Source: Steromphala cineraria (taxonomy: Eukaryota > Mollusca > Gastropoda > Trochida > Trochidae). From it: a DNA stretch of 64,000 nucleotides. Of the stretch, positions 1-10,134 are shown piece by piece (the first letter of the stretch is position 1; the number at the start of each line of letters is the position of its first letter). The position numbers and the translations under genes were made by a program. The stretch is from positions 27,116,710-27,180,709 of the forward strand of contig OU744723.1 in NCBI GenBank assembly GCA_916613615.1. The letters are read 5' to 3'. Below the pieces are notes generated by a model. It made no database searches. It was not told the DNA's origin and worked only from the letters and a program-made list of their open reading frames with translations.

Positions 1-985
1 ACATAAAATAACGATGATCTTAAAGGGTTCATAAGGTATGCCATTTTTACAACGTCACGGGCGAAACGGAAAAGTTTCTAAACTTTCCCATTCCTCCCTT
101 GACATCATTGGCCGTAATTTCTGTGCTAGCATTTCAACCCGCTGCACGGAAGTAGAATAGTCCAATCAGAAGACAGCATGTTAAATGAGCCGATTTGACA
201 AATGCTTTTGTATGCGTTTTACAAGGGAGAGAACACTTTATTTGAGTGATACGTTAATGTGTGATTTCTCTGCATTCTCGGTGCTCATCAAAAACATGAA
301 AACAACCATGTGGACTGAAGTTTAAAATTAAATTTCACTCGGATAGTTTTCAAAAAGATCGTCTGTTAGTATTTTGAATCTGTTCCGAATGTAAACGGCA
401 ATTTCATTGGCTATTGTTGAAAGAGTTGATAAGGGGCGTAACTAGTGATCACGAAAGGTGTCGCTGCTCCGGATCACCAGTTTTCTACCTTGTGATGGCA
501 AGGTCTAAACGAGGAGTTGCTCGATACGTTTTCACCTTGCCGTGGGAAGATGCAGGTATGCGTTAGAGACGGAAATAGCGACTGCTTCGAGTTACAAGCC
601 CCTGGTAATACTTCTTCCCTTTATCAAAGACATTATTTTCTATCAATAGAAATGTATTGCAATTACTTCAAACTTGATTTGTTTTCCTATCATAAAATGA
701 GTACTACTACATTAATACACAACACAAAGTAATGTATTTATAATACATTTATATTTTCTATTGACAAAGTTACTAACAATGAACATTTGTAAAACTTAAC
801 TTTGATAATATTAAAAAGAGTTTTAGTTAAAATATTTACATTACTAATATAAGTGACTTCTTAAGGTTCAATTAGTTGATTAATTTTTAAGAAATTGGTT
901 ACTTTTAAGTTAAAAATATGTTACCTGTTCCTACAAGAGTAGATGTATCTTTCAATAATTTGATTTTAATGCAAATATATTACAG
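1..985. other. Non-coding, no gene seen
   Basis: This AT-rich stretch has only short open frames without family features. It lies upstream of, and may contain intron sequence for, the Harbinger exon that begins at 986. I found no earlier transposase exon here, so the transposase copy is either 5'-truncated or its other exons lie outside the window. Confidence 0.4.
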
Positions 986-1262
986 ATGCCTACACAAAAC
1001 AAGCGGCTGCCTTCCATTCAGTAAAGAGAAGTGCTGCAAAGTGATAGCTGCGTGTATGAAGCTTTATAACTACTGCATGGATGAGAAGGTGCCACTCCCA
1101 GACTTGCAGGAGGAGGAACACGAGGACCCGACTCAACAATACCTCGCTCCAGAGGTGTTTGTCAAATTTCAATTACGTTATATCGTGTCGGCGTATGCCG
1201 ACTACAGCAGGAAGAGGTTTAACAAGTATTCAGCCAGTAGTATGTTTGTATCAGATAAATGA
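986..1262 (+). pseudogene. PIF/Harbinger transposase, last exon only
   Basis: The reading frame after a TTACAG acceptor at 980-985 starts with CLHKTSGCLPFS and continues KCCKVIAACMKLYNYC. This matches the C-terminal end of DDE_Tnp_4 (PIF/Harbinger) transposases, where the last catalytic region is followed by a conserved arginine/leucine stretch and an 'I.AC..LHN.C' helix. The usual LHN is LYN here. After that comes an acidic linker (LQEEEHED) and a basic tail to the TGA at 1260-1262. The frame stays open upstream to 918, but the acceptor and family alignment favour 986 as exon start. The catalytic DDE residues would lie in upstream exons that are not visible, so this is a partial copy, probably inactive. 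The palindrome-ended element starts about 57 bp downstream. Confidence 0.75.
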
Positions 1263-1323
1263 CGAACATTAAATATTGATAATATTTTAAAATTATGAAG
1301 TGAAGTCTATAGAATATATAGAG

Positions 1324-1466
1324 AATACTAAACGAATGGTAATGTGATAACATTTTTAAGCAACGAGTGTATAGAATTGGTATCAGACGAACGAAAGTGA
1401 GTCTGATACCAAATTCTATTCACGAGTTGCTTAAAAATGTTATCACATTACCATGAGTTTAGTATT
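1324..1466. repeat. Long palindrome (foldback end)
   Basis: The left arm, beginning AATACTAAACGAATGGTAAT, is complementary to the right arm, ending with ATTACCATGAGTTTAGTATT. The stem is about 65 bp with few mismatches, and the centre is near 1387-1403. Two further copies sit at 44506-44648 and 45475-45621. In this copy the arm next to the element body is the CATGAG version. Confidence 0.9.
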
Positions 1467-1874
1467 TTATTTATTACTCAACCCTCTATCAATATTTATG
1501 TGAATAAATCGCCAAACAAGAATCAGCTGAATTTCCATTAGTCAAAATAAAATAGTTTGCTGTTATTTGGATGTTTACACATGCCATACGCGTAGAAACA
1601 TGATACAAAGTATATTGGTGAAAAAACCTATTTCATTATCCAAAGATGCATTGAAAATTTACCCTAAAAAGCAACGAAAACTGTCAACACATCATGCACT
1701 CGCAACGTGACGTCATTAGATCGCCAAGTGACGTCATCGGAATGTGTCCTGTTTCTAGGTCACGTTAGATCTATGTAGTTTTGCAAATTGGTGAACAATG
1801 TCAAGGACAGAGCGGGTTGATTGATTGATTAGTAATTTACATTGACATTGTTGATAGGAACCGGGAGATAGAAC

Positions 1875-2105
1875 TTGGGTTATGGTAGTTCCACGATAAC
1901 ATGTTCAGGGTGTGTGCTTGTGGAGGGGACAGCGACGATTTGGGTGGCAAGCAAACAGTCGAAGCGCCATGTTTATGTCACGGTACTGAGTAGGCAGAGG
2001 AGGCAACACCGCTTGCGACGACACAGAAGGTGGATAAGTGAAGTGATCAAACGAATGATGGATTTGTGCTGGTTAGTGAAGGATAATGCATGTAATTTTT
2101 TTTAA
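1875..2105 (+). other. Arg-rich short frame, possible relic transposase first exon
   Basis: The frame contains KRHVYVTVLSRQRRQHRLRR followed by HRRWISEVIKRMMDLCW. Nearly the same peptide is encoded on the minus strand of the related unit at 43857-44039, where TGG is followed by the splice donor GTAAGT. Conservation between the two copies and the donor suggest a 5' exon kept by a non-autonomous derivative. A basic first exon of this kind is common in Harbinger-type elements, but the similarity is weak and I do not claim the family. It reads away from the palindromic end in both copies. Confidence 0.35.
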
Positions 2106-2260
2106 ACCGCTAAGATAATATTCTTTCACATACATTAACATTTTGTTGAATGTGAAATTTGACAGTCGCCACTTATATGTCACGTGATTGGACAATGTCA
2201 TGTGACGTTCGAAAGTAGTTCCGTTTGTTTGCAAGAGATGGTAACACAAATGTGTGTTAC

Positions 2261-3744
2261 TGTAATGAACAGTGTAATACCTGTGTACTCACTGAGGGCT
2301 GATGCCTTCATATCGGAAGTGTCTGGTTTGTTGACAGTCGTGTGGCTTCCGGTTGCGCTTGCGCAACACGTATGGATGTGGAACAATAGGAATATTTCGG
2401 CTGATTTCGTGACGATCACTCGGAATCGGTCAAGTCTGCCGTTGTGTTTGGAGGGACTATATCGTGCGAGCGTATGAAGGCTGTAATAGGGCTGACTCGC
2501 CTATATAAGGACTGATACACGTGTTTGAGATGGGGCCACCACGAAGTTCGTTACTCCGGTTACTCATTTATGCACTCATTTTTCTGGTCAGGTAATTTAG
2601 TACTGTCAGTCACATCGTTTAGTTTATCGTTTTCTAGCATTAGTCATGTAACTGTTTGCTAAGCAGTGTGTCTTGAATGTGCGTTAGACGCTTAGCGTTG
2701 TGTTTAGCCATGCTTTCGGACCACGTGTGTTTTGGTCCGCCATCTTTGTTTGACATGAACTGTGGTCATATTTTAGTATTTGCTAAAACTTGTTCGTGCA
2801 GACCTTTCGAGCTGAACGCTCTTGCCTCTTGACCAGAGTAGTTTTTTTCTTCTCCTGACTCGTCTTTCACATTTCCATAGCACTTTTCGAGATACTTAAA
2901 CATGGCACAGTAATAATCACAACATTATATCATACTTCACATTATCATAGTAACTTGAGTTATATAACATGGCATAGTAATAAGCACAATATTATATCAT
3001 ATTTCACCTTTCCATAAGTAACTTGAGACATATAACATGTCGTACTGATAAGCTCAGCTTTGTATCAGCTTGTATCGCATTTCACCTTTTCATAGTCACT
3101 TGAGACATGTTTTGTTGAAGCTTTAAACTTTGTATAAGATTGTCAAGACCTGACCATATTTTGGAATTATGATTTTTGTACAACTGTGCCGAGGTGCACA
3201 TATGTGCTGAGGGTTTGTTTTGGAAATTGTAACATGGTGTGTTAATAGTCATTGTTTTGGTACATGTTTGCCAGGATACACAAATCTAGACACGCTTTAA
3301 GATACATAACAACTTTTCGTTGGTAACTGCAACCATATACAGTTTTGATATACTGAAAGTACGTTTTGAGACCCGTAACATGTTTGCTTTATAACCATCA
3401 TCACTTTGTATCAGTTGTCAAGACACTTACACCTTGAAGGAACGTAACAAGACATGGTAGAAAACTGTAACTGCGAATAAGCTTATTGAGACATATATTT
3501 ACAGTTTTGAAAGCATACTTTGAAACTTGTGGCACTTCTCGTTAACCCTTGTTACCTTTGAGTAAGTTTGTCAAGATACAGTGAATTTGTTGAGTGGCTA
3601 TAAGTGCTCCGTAATCCTGAAGTATATCAAGTATTATATTGTGACCGTTTGAACCACTTGAGGTGGCCAAGTTTAAGGTTAAAGCTTTATGTGAGAGCAG
3701 GAATTCGTATTCCTGGGGCGGGTAAGAATAAGATATTTCTCACA
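2261..3744 (+). repeat. 5' LTR (1484 bp)
   Basis: It begins TGTAATGAACAG and ends TTTCTCACA. Compared with the 3' LTR it lacks 16 bp just after the TATA motif and 130 bp near the U5 end. The 130-bp loss has CAA at both edges, suggesting a microhomology deletion, and it removes the AATAAA signal. A strong TATA motif lies at 2501-2510. Confidence 0.95.
2501..2510 (+). promoter_or_regulatory. TATA box of the LTR promoter
   Basis: CTATATAAGG lies about 240 bp into the LTR. The same motif occurs at 11523-11532 in the 3' LTR. Transcription would be expected to start roughly 25-35 bp downstream, so U3 is short and R-U5 long. The start site is inferred from spacing only. Confidence 0.7.
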
Positions 3745-3745
3745 T

Positions 3746-3763
3746 TGGCGTCGTCGGCAGGAT
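3746..3763 (+). promoter_or_regulatory. Primer-binding site, tRNA-Ser type
   Basis: TGGCGTCGTCGGCAGGAT begins two bases after the 5' LTR. TGG pairs with the CCA tail, and the rest resembles the complement of a serine tRNA acceptor and T-arm end. The tRNA assignment is from memory of eukaryotic tRNA-Ser sequences and should be checked against the host tRNAs. Confidence 0.75.
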
Positions 3764-4581
3764 AATTCGTCGCATTTAAGGACGAAAGTTGTGTGTACGA
3801 GTCCAGGTGGTTTAGAACTTTCAGAACAGACTTCTCGCATTTGGTAAGATATGTTAAGTTAGGTAAGATTAAGTTAGATATTTAAGTTAAGTAGGTAGAT
3901 TAGTTAGATTAGTTAGATTAGGTAGGTTAGGTAGATTAATTTAGATAAGTTGTGACTGACAGTAAGGTATTATTTTTTTTTATTAAGAGTGCGGAGTAAC
4001 GACCTTCATATATTTCTTTTTGTTAACATTGGCACCATGCAGTATTAGCCTTTAGTTTTTACACACATATACACATAAAGTTTGGTTAGGTTAAAAGATA
4101 GTCTTATAATATAATAGAGTAGGTTAGTTTGTTAGATAGAATTATATAAATAGGCTTTGATTACCTTTAATTGATAAACACATAGGGTTGTTATAGTTTG
4201 ATTAGTCTAGTTTGTTGGTAGGTAGTCTGTGAAGTTTCTTATTACCGTCCAGATAAGTCACTTTCTGCAGTATTATCCGTCTCATGTTCGTATCAATTGA
4301 ATAGTTGGATATAGCATCGTGCATGTACGCTGTGGTTTTTGATACGGTTCCCTTCCCCGTCCAGGTGTTCTCTTTGTTGTCTTTGGCTAGTTCCTTTCCC
4401 GGTTCAGGTGAATCATTTACTGAGCAGTTGGTTGCCTCTTGGGTTTCTCTGAGCGAGGTTGTTTCCCTTCCCGATACGTTGGTTTTCTTTTCGATGGTTG
4501 TGTCCGATCAGTTTGGCTCGACATCCTACGTGCGCCGCCATTTTGTCAAGCTGTAGTTTGTAGCTGTTAGGATTTTCCAGT
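3764..4581 (+). other. Retrotransposon leader
   Basis: Untranslated region between primer-binding site and gag. 3845-3960 is low-complexity sequence built on GTTAGATTAGGTAGG-like units. No convincing frame precedes the gag ATG. Confidence 0.7.
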
Positions 4582-5556
4582 ATGGCGTCTGGAGGAGATA
4601 AGTTTGATCAGTTCTCCTGGCCGGAGGCGCTTGGTTCTCCTAAAACCTTAGGTAGGGGAAGGAAGTTGGCGTATTCTACTCCTAGAGATAGGGACATGGT
4701 AGGTGAGGCTGGTCCAGGGTCCTTGAGTAGTACTTTGTTGCCGGAAGTTTTTACCGGAGAAAAGATGGAGGAGTGGCAAGATTGGATAGATACTTTTGAG
4801 ATGTTTGGGGATCTGAACGGATGGAGTGAGGTGCAGAAGGCACGGTTTCTAGGTATAAGACTCACAGGAAGGGCTCGTAGAGTGTACTTTGACTTAGCAC
4901 CTGAGACTCGTGATCATTATGTTTTGGTGAAAACAGCCCTGACCAACCGTTTCCGTCCCACTGGCACGCAGGCTTTAGCTTTGGTAGAATTTCATGGAAG
5001 AGGTAGACAGAGTGGTGAAACCTATCTTGATTTTGCTGTAGCTCTTCGCAAGTTGTGTCATACTGCTTTTCCCGATCTTAACATGTCAGCTAGGGAGACG
5101 ATTTGTGTTAATGAGTTCGTCAATAAGCTAGGGAATCGTGAGTTACGGTTAAAAATGAGACATACCAAGTTAAAGACCTTAGATGAGGCAGTGACTTTTG
5201 CTACAGAGTGGGAGGCTATTGAAGTGGCTGATTCTGGAAATTGTAGGCTGTTACAAGCTACGACCGAGGTGGAAGCGAGTGATAAGACTTTTTGTAAGGA
5301 AATGGTAGAGGGGCTTTGCCAGCAGATTAGCCAGCTTAGGGCAGAGATAACTGCTATTAAACATAGTCAGGCAGCAGCTACTAGTGGTCCACCTCGAAGA
5401 AAGTGTACGTTTTGCGGAAAGAATGGGCATTTAGTTGAGGATTGTTATAGAAAGAAAGGAGCATGTTATGTTTGTGGGGAGCAAGGACACTTAGCCAGGA
5501 CATGTGGGTCAAGGTCATCAGGGAATAGGTCTGGTTCTCGGGGGCACCCAAACTAA
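4582..5556 (+). CDS. gag: Gag polyprotein (capsid-nucleocapsid)
   Basis: This 324-aa frame encodes the structural protein that assembles the virus-like particle and packages element RNA. It starts MASGGDKFDQFSWPE. The central part (about 55-210) matches the retrotransposon gag capsid region (EEWQDWIDTFEMF, then ARFLGIRLTGRARRVY). A predicted coiled-coil segment (EGLCQQISQLRAEITAIKHS) follows at about 243-262. Two CCHC zinc knuckles of spacing CX2CX4HX4C lie near residues 275-288 (CTFCGKNGHLVEDC) and 295-308 (CYVCGEQGHLARTC). The tail is basic and Ser/Gly-rich. The frame ends with TAA at 5554-5556, and protease lies in the -1 frame downstream. This ATG is the first one that gives the full domain set. 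The frame is intact. Confidence 0.93.
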   Translation: MASGGDKFDQFSWPEALGSPKTLGRGRKLAYSTPRDRDMVGEAGPGSLSSTLLPEVFTGEKMEEWQDWIDTFEMFGDLNGWSEVQKARFLGIRLTGRARRVYFDLAPETRDHYVLVKTALTNRFRPTGTQALALVEFHGRGRQSGETYLDFAVALRKLCHTAFPDLNMSARETICVNEFVNKLGNRELRLKMRHTKLKTLDEAVTFATEWEAIEVADSGNCRLLQATTEVEASDKTFCKEMVEGLCQQISQLRAEITAIKHSQAAATSGPPRRKCTFCGKNGHLVEDCYRKKGACYVCGEQGHLARTCGSRSSGNRSGSRGHPN

Positions 5557-5690
5557 TGCAGGCTGCCAACGAGACCCATTTGTCAGCCGATAGGGATGAA
5601 GCTAGTCCTAGTGTCACTTCAGGGTCACCAAGGTATTTGAATTGTCCGCAATATTTTGTTACGGGGCGTTTGAATGATATTTATGCATAG

Positions 5691-6530
5691 TTGATGGTAG
5701 ACAATGGGGGCGGAATTAGTTTGATTAGTGAGACTTTCTATAATCGTCTAAGGCCCGGTCCAGTGATTCAGCCCTTTGATGCAACCTTGAGTGGTTTAGG
5801 AGATGGAAATTTGCAGACATTAGGTCTCGTGCAGTTGTCTTTGACTTTGGGTAAGAATAGAGTGACTTGCTATTTTGCCGTAGTTCGGGGTTTGCCCTAT
5901 GATGGATTTTTGGGTGCCGAGTTCTGTAAGAGATATGGAGTTACGGTGGACATGCATAAGAATAGGCTGAAGTTAGCCTCAGGTAGTAGTGTTCCTATGC
6001 AGGAAGTTAGCAAGGCTGTGCAGTTTGGTGTCAGAACTTATGAGTCCGTGGTTATTCCCGCTGGTCACGAGATGGTGTTTTCATCAAGGTTAGATGGGGA
6101 TTTTAGTCGTGAGGGTTTGATTGAAGGTCAACCTAGCTTTGAAAGGTCAAGTCAGATTATGATAGCTCGTGTTGCAGTTCAGCCAAAGGCTAACATAGTG
6201 CCTGTTAGGGTGGTTAATGCGACTAGTTCGGATTTAACCATTTCTAAGGGTACACAGATTGGAGTATTTACGGAGTTAGTACATCAGAACCAGGTTAAGC
6301 CTTCGTCAGTTCCTGATAAGCCTAACTTTGATAGTTATAAGGTAGGGGATCTTCCGTTAGAGCATAGGCAGAAGTTAGACGTTTTGTTGGCTTCCTACTC
6401 AGAAATATTTTCTACAGGGTCACATGACTTAGGTAGAACGGACCGTGTCCAACATGAGATTCGGACAGGAGATGCTAAGCCAATTAAGCAGGCCCCTATC
6501 ATAGACAGCCAGAAGTTAGGGAGTTGGTAG
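5691..6530 (+). pseudogene. Retrotransposon protease and linker, damaged
   Basis: Aspartic protease (retropepsin) region in the frame -1 to gag. The sequence before it (YFVTGRLNDIYA) is typical of the first strand of gypsy proteases but is cut by TAG at 5688-5690. The catalytic D-T/S-G motif reads VDNGGGISLIS, so the usual Thr/Ser after the Asp is Asn. A second conserved motif, GFLGAEFCKRYGVTVDM, is present near residue 72. Downstream (about 120-275) is the linker to RT with HEIRTGDAKPIKQAP. At that point the frame runs into TAG (6528-6530), while RT continues in another frame, apparently after a small deletion. The stop, the changed active site and the frameshift all point to a defective copy. 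A stop-codon readthrough or programmed shift is a less likely alternative. Confidence 0.8.
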
Positions 6531-9500
6531 AACGTATGAGACAGGATGGGATAATTCAGGACTCTGAGTCGCCATGGGCTTCGCCTATTGTTTTAATCAC
6601 TAAGCCAGATGGTTCCACGAGATTTTGTGTAGATTATCGCCGTCTTAACGATATTTCCGTCAAACTGGCTTACCCGTTACCAAGGATAGACGATTCGTTA
6701 GATCAGTTGGCAGGATCTTCCTGGTACTCCTCGTTAGACTTGGCGTCGGGATATTGGCAAGTGGAGGTATGCCCTGAAGATAGGGAAAAGACAGCGTTTG
6801 CTACGTTAGGGGGGCTCTACGAATTTAATGTCATGCCGTTTGGTCTGTGTAATGCTCCAGGGACTTTTCAGAGATTGATGGATTGTGTTTTGGCCGGTTT
6901 GCAGTGGAAAATATGTCTCGTCTACATTGATGATATCATTATCTACTCTAAGACATTTGAGGAACATCTGGATCATTTAGCGCAAGTTTTAGATAGACTT
7001 AGAGAGAGTGGACTAAAAATTAAGCCTGCCAAATGTACTTTTTGTGCTAGGGAAGTCTCGTACCTTGGGCATAGAGTTTCTGGTAAAGGAGTATCTCCTA
7101 ACCCTAAGAAAGTTTCTGCGGTTAAAGATTGGCCAAACCCACAGTCTGTGTCAGAGATTAGGAGTTTTCTCGGACTGGCTTCCTATTATAGGAAGTTCAT
7201 TCGAGACTTCTCCAGTATCGCTAAGCCTCTGACTAGGTTAACAGAGAAAGGAGTGAAGTTCGAGTGGAGTGAGGCATGTCAGGAATCTTTCAATAGGTTA
7301 AAAGAGGCTTTAGTATCAGCACCAGTTCTAGTCTATCCTGACTTCACTAAGGATTTCATTTTAGACACCGATGCCAGTAACAAAGGGCTAGGATATGTTT
7401 TAAGTCAGTTGGTAGATGGTAAGGAAAGGGTCGTAGCCTACGGTAGCCGTACTTTGTCAAAGCCAGAAAGGAATTATTGCGTTACTAGACGTGAGTTACT
7501 CGCTGTGGTTGAAGGGACTGCTTATTTTCGTCATTTCCTGCTAGGAAGAAAGTTTCTGATTCGAACAGACCACGGGTCTTTGACCTGGCTTATGAGATTC
7601 AAAGAACCAGAAGGACAGGTAGCCAGATGGCTAGAGGCTTTGGCTCCGTATGATTTTGAGATTAAACATAGGCCTGGGCTTAAACATAACAATGCGGATG
7701 CATTGTCTCGTTTGCCCTGTCGTCACTGTCATAGAGTAGAAGTTTTGGCCACTGCCGTTCAGTCACCGTTAGAACAGGCCCAGAGAGAGGGGTTAGGATT
7801 CTTATATCAGGCAGTTGAGTCTAGTCAGATTTCTCTTGTGTCTCGTCCCGTCACTAAGTTTGTTGAGACTTTGCTCGATCAGTGGGATTCTTTAAAGATC
7901 AGTAATGGGGTTCTTGTTAGACAGTTGGAAGGTACTGGTAAGATGCAGGCAGTGATCCCTGCACATATGGTGAACGAGGTGTTAGGTGGCGTTCATGAGT
8001 CTGTCGCAGGTGGAGGACATCTTGGGATCAGAAAGACTATTTCTAAGGTCAGAGCTCGGTATTATTGGCCAAAGTGGAGGAAAGACGAAGAGATTTGGGT
8101 AAGATCTTGTGAAGCTTGTGCTCGTAGAAAGGCTCCCATTCCCCGGCCGAAGGCTGGTTTACACGGCTTTACGTCAGGTTACCCATTTCAGCGTATTGCT
8201 ATCGATATCTCCGGGCCGTGGCCTGTATCAAGAAGTGGAAATAAGTATATTTTGGTCGTGCAAGATTATTTCACTAAATGGGTAGAAGCTTACGCTATTC
8301 CTAACCAAGAGACTGAGACTGTGGCTAGAAAACTTGTAGATGAGTTTGTATGTAGGTTTGGTATGCCAGGGACTTTGCATTCTGATCAGGGAGCTAACTT
8401 TGAGTCTAAAGCCTTTCAGGCTATGTGTGTGGAGTTGGGAATTAAGAAGACTCGAACGACCCCGTATCACCCTATGAGTGATGGTTTAGTGGAGAGATTT
8501 AACCGGACTTTATCTGAAATGCTTAGCCAGTATGTTCAGGATAACCAGCGTGACTGGGATCTCCACCTCCCTAAGGTATTGATGTCTTTTCGGTGTGCAG
8601 AGCAGTCTTCTACCGGTTTTTCTCCTAACTATCTCGTTTTTGGCAGAGAGGTCACCTTACCCGTTGACCTTGTTTCTGGTTCTCCCGTGGAGGAAGAGAC
8701 CACAGTGCCTAGATATGTTAGAGAGATGAAGACAGGATTTCAGAAAGCTTTTCAGTCAGTGGCATGTAGTTTAGAAGCTAGTCATAAGAGGCAAAAGTTT
8801 CAGTATGATAAACAAGCTAAGGAACAGTCGTTAGCTGTAGGCGATATGGTCTGGCTACACTACCCTAGAGTAAAGCGAGGACGGTCAAGAAAGTGGTCTC
8901 GACCTTGGGTAGGGCCTTTGCAGGTTGTGAAGGTAATTAATCCGGTGGTAGTAAGGATTAAGGGCAAGGTAAATGGTCGTGTACGTCGTGAAGTGGTGCA
9001 TGTCAACCGTCTTAAGAAGTGTAAGGCTGGAGTCTCTCGTTCCTTAGATCAGGGGGTGGATGCTGAAGTTCCTGCAGATATGACAGCTGTTAGTCATGTG
9101 ATAGAGTCTGTTAGTGACGAGGTTTCTGGAGATATAGGGCCTCAGGTTAAATTTTATGCTAGACCCAGGATCCCCGTTGCTAGGGAGCCTGTGCTTTCAG
9201 TGATTGAGGAGGTTCTCGATGAATCCGGGACTGGTGGTGTTCTCGCCGAAAGGAACAACTCTCAGGTGCTTGAGAGCTCTGAGGGTTTGGCGGTATCTGG
9301 GAGCTTAGGCTCTTCCAGTGTGCAGTCAGGCAGTGACTCCTCTCCTGCGGAAACTTCTGTCACTTCCTCTGTTTTTGAGGAAATAGGTTCTCCCGGGGCT
9401 GTTCCGGACCTAAGTGTTGAGACAGAAAGTGGATCTAGTGTATCTGTAACACCGGCTGGTGTAGACTTTGACTTTGAGACCAGTAGTGGGAGTTCGTTTA

Positions 9501-9640
9501 GTGGATTCAGGGGTGAGTTCCCCGTTTCAGGTAACTCGGGCTCAAGTTCTGGGGAATTAGCAGTTCCGGATAGAAGGGTTATGACAAGAGTTGGTCGTCA
9601 AGTCCGTCCGAATCCCAGGTACCGGGATTTCGTTCGGTAA
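6524..9640 (+). CDS. pol: Pol: reverse transcriptase, RNase H, integrase
   Basis: This 1038-aa frame copies element RNA into DNA and integrates it. RT: FCVDYRRLN at about residue 33, catalytic YIDDI at about 133, then SFLGLASYYRKFI. RNase H: LDTDAS near 281, RRELLAVVEG near 325, RTDHGS near 348. Integrase: zinc domain HHCC (HESVAGGGHLG near 490, CEACARR near 529), then the D,D,E core with AIDISGPWP (559), HSDQGANFE (618) and GLVERFNRTL (656). A GPY/F-like module (RPWVGPLQVVK, near 793) follows, then a long Ser/Glu-rich tail to 1038 of unknown role. There is no clear chromodomain. The start shown is not biological: the frame is open upstream and should be fused to protease, from which it is separated by a frameshift. 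All catalytic residues I checked are present. Confidence 0.95.
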   Translation: MVERMRQDGIIQDSESPWASPIVLITKPDGSTRFCVDYRRLNDISVKLAYPLPRIDDSLDQLAGSSWYSSLDLASGYWQVEVCPEDREKTAFATLGGLYEFNVMPFGLCNAPGTFQRLMDCVLAGLQWKICLVYIDDIIIYSKTFEEHLDHLAQVLDRLRESGLKIKPAKCTFCAREVSYLGHRVSGKGVSPNPKKVSAVKDWPNPQSVSEIRSFLGLASYYRKFIRDFSSIAKPLTRLTEKGVKFEWSEACQESFNRLKEALVSAPVLVYPDFTKDFILDTDASNKGLGYVLSQLVDGKERVVAYGSRTLSKPERNYCVTRRELLAVVEGTAYFRHFLLGRKFLIRTDHGSLTWLMRFKEPEGQVARWLEALAPYDFEIKHRPGLKHNNADALSRLPCRHCHRVEVLATAVQSPLEQAQREGLGFLYQAVESSQISLVSRPVTKFVETLLDQWDSLKISNGVLVRQLEGTGKMQAVIPAHMVNEVLGGVHESVAGGGHLGIRKTISKVRARYYWPKWRKDEEIWVRSCEACARRKAPIPRPKAGLHGFTSGYPFQRIAIDISGPWPVSRSGNKYILVVQDYFTKWVEAYAIPNQETETVARKLVDEFVCRFGMPGTLHSDQGANFESKAFQAMCVELGIKKTRTTPYHPMSDGLVERFNRTLSEMLSQYVQDNQRDWDLHLPKVLMSFRCAEQSSTGFSPNYLVFGREVTLPVDLVSGSPVEEETTVPRYVREMKTGFQKAFQSVACSLEASHKRQKFQYDKQAKEQSLAVGDMVWLHYPRVKRGRSRKWSRPWVGPLQVVKVINPVVVRIKGKVNGRVRREVVHVNRLKKCKAGVSRSLDQGVDAEVPADMTAVSHVIESVSDEVSGDIGPQVKFYARPRIPVAREPVLSVIEEVLDESGTGGVLAERNNSQVLESSEGLAVSGSLGSSSVQSGSDSSPAETSVTSSVFEEIGSPGAVPDLSVETESGSSVSVTPAGVDFDFETSSGSSFSGFRGEFPVSGNSGSSSGELAVPDRRVMTRVGRQVRPNPRYRDFVR

Positions 9641-10134
9641 GACGTGCCGTCAAATTTATAGAACATATGAAGTAAAGTTAAAATCTTTCCTTGAGATTGT
9701 TCGAGTCACAGAGTGAGCTGATACAGGATGTGAGGGGGGACGCCTCCTGTGTGCTAGATATAAATGTGTGAGTGAATCTTTCAGATCTGTGACTGGCAAA
9801 CTCGGACTGATTGTTCTTTCTGTAACAGCTACCTTCTTGTTGAACCCCTTTTTCCGTGAATTACGTTTAGTTCTGGTTGGATATAATTTAATCAGAAGTT
9901 AGAGTGATCAGAGATAGATGTAAATAGTTTGTTTTATGCCTTCGTTGGATTTTATGATGTGGCTTGAAACAAAGTACCTGGGTCTGATCAGTTTGTAGTT
10001 CTTGTGTAGAGATTTGAGTCTTTATGCTATGTTTTTACGAGAAGTGGTGTTTCGATGTGTTTGCTAGTTTTTTGGAAACTTTCACTTCCTTGTTCGAAGC
10101 TATTGAGGCAGTAAGGACTTTTGAACTTTTACGT

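Noticed and set aside
4305..4556. An 83-codon frame in the retrotransposon leader
   Set aside because: It ends just before gag, has no family features and lies in the untranslated leader.
5540..6530. Programmed frameshifts or readthrough at gag-protease and protease-RT
   Set aside because: The protease-RT break falls within a normally continuous conserved stretch and looks like a small deletion. The TAG and altered active site fit decay better. Only other copies could tell.
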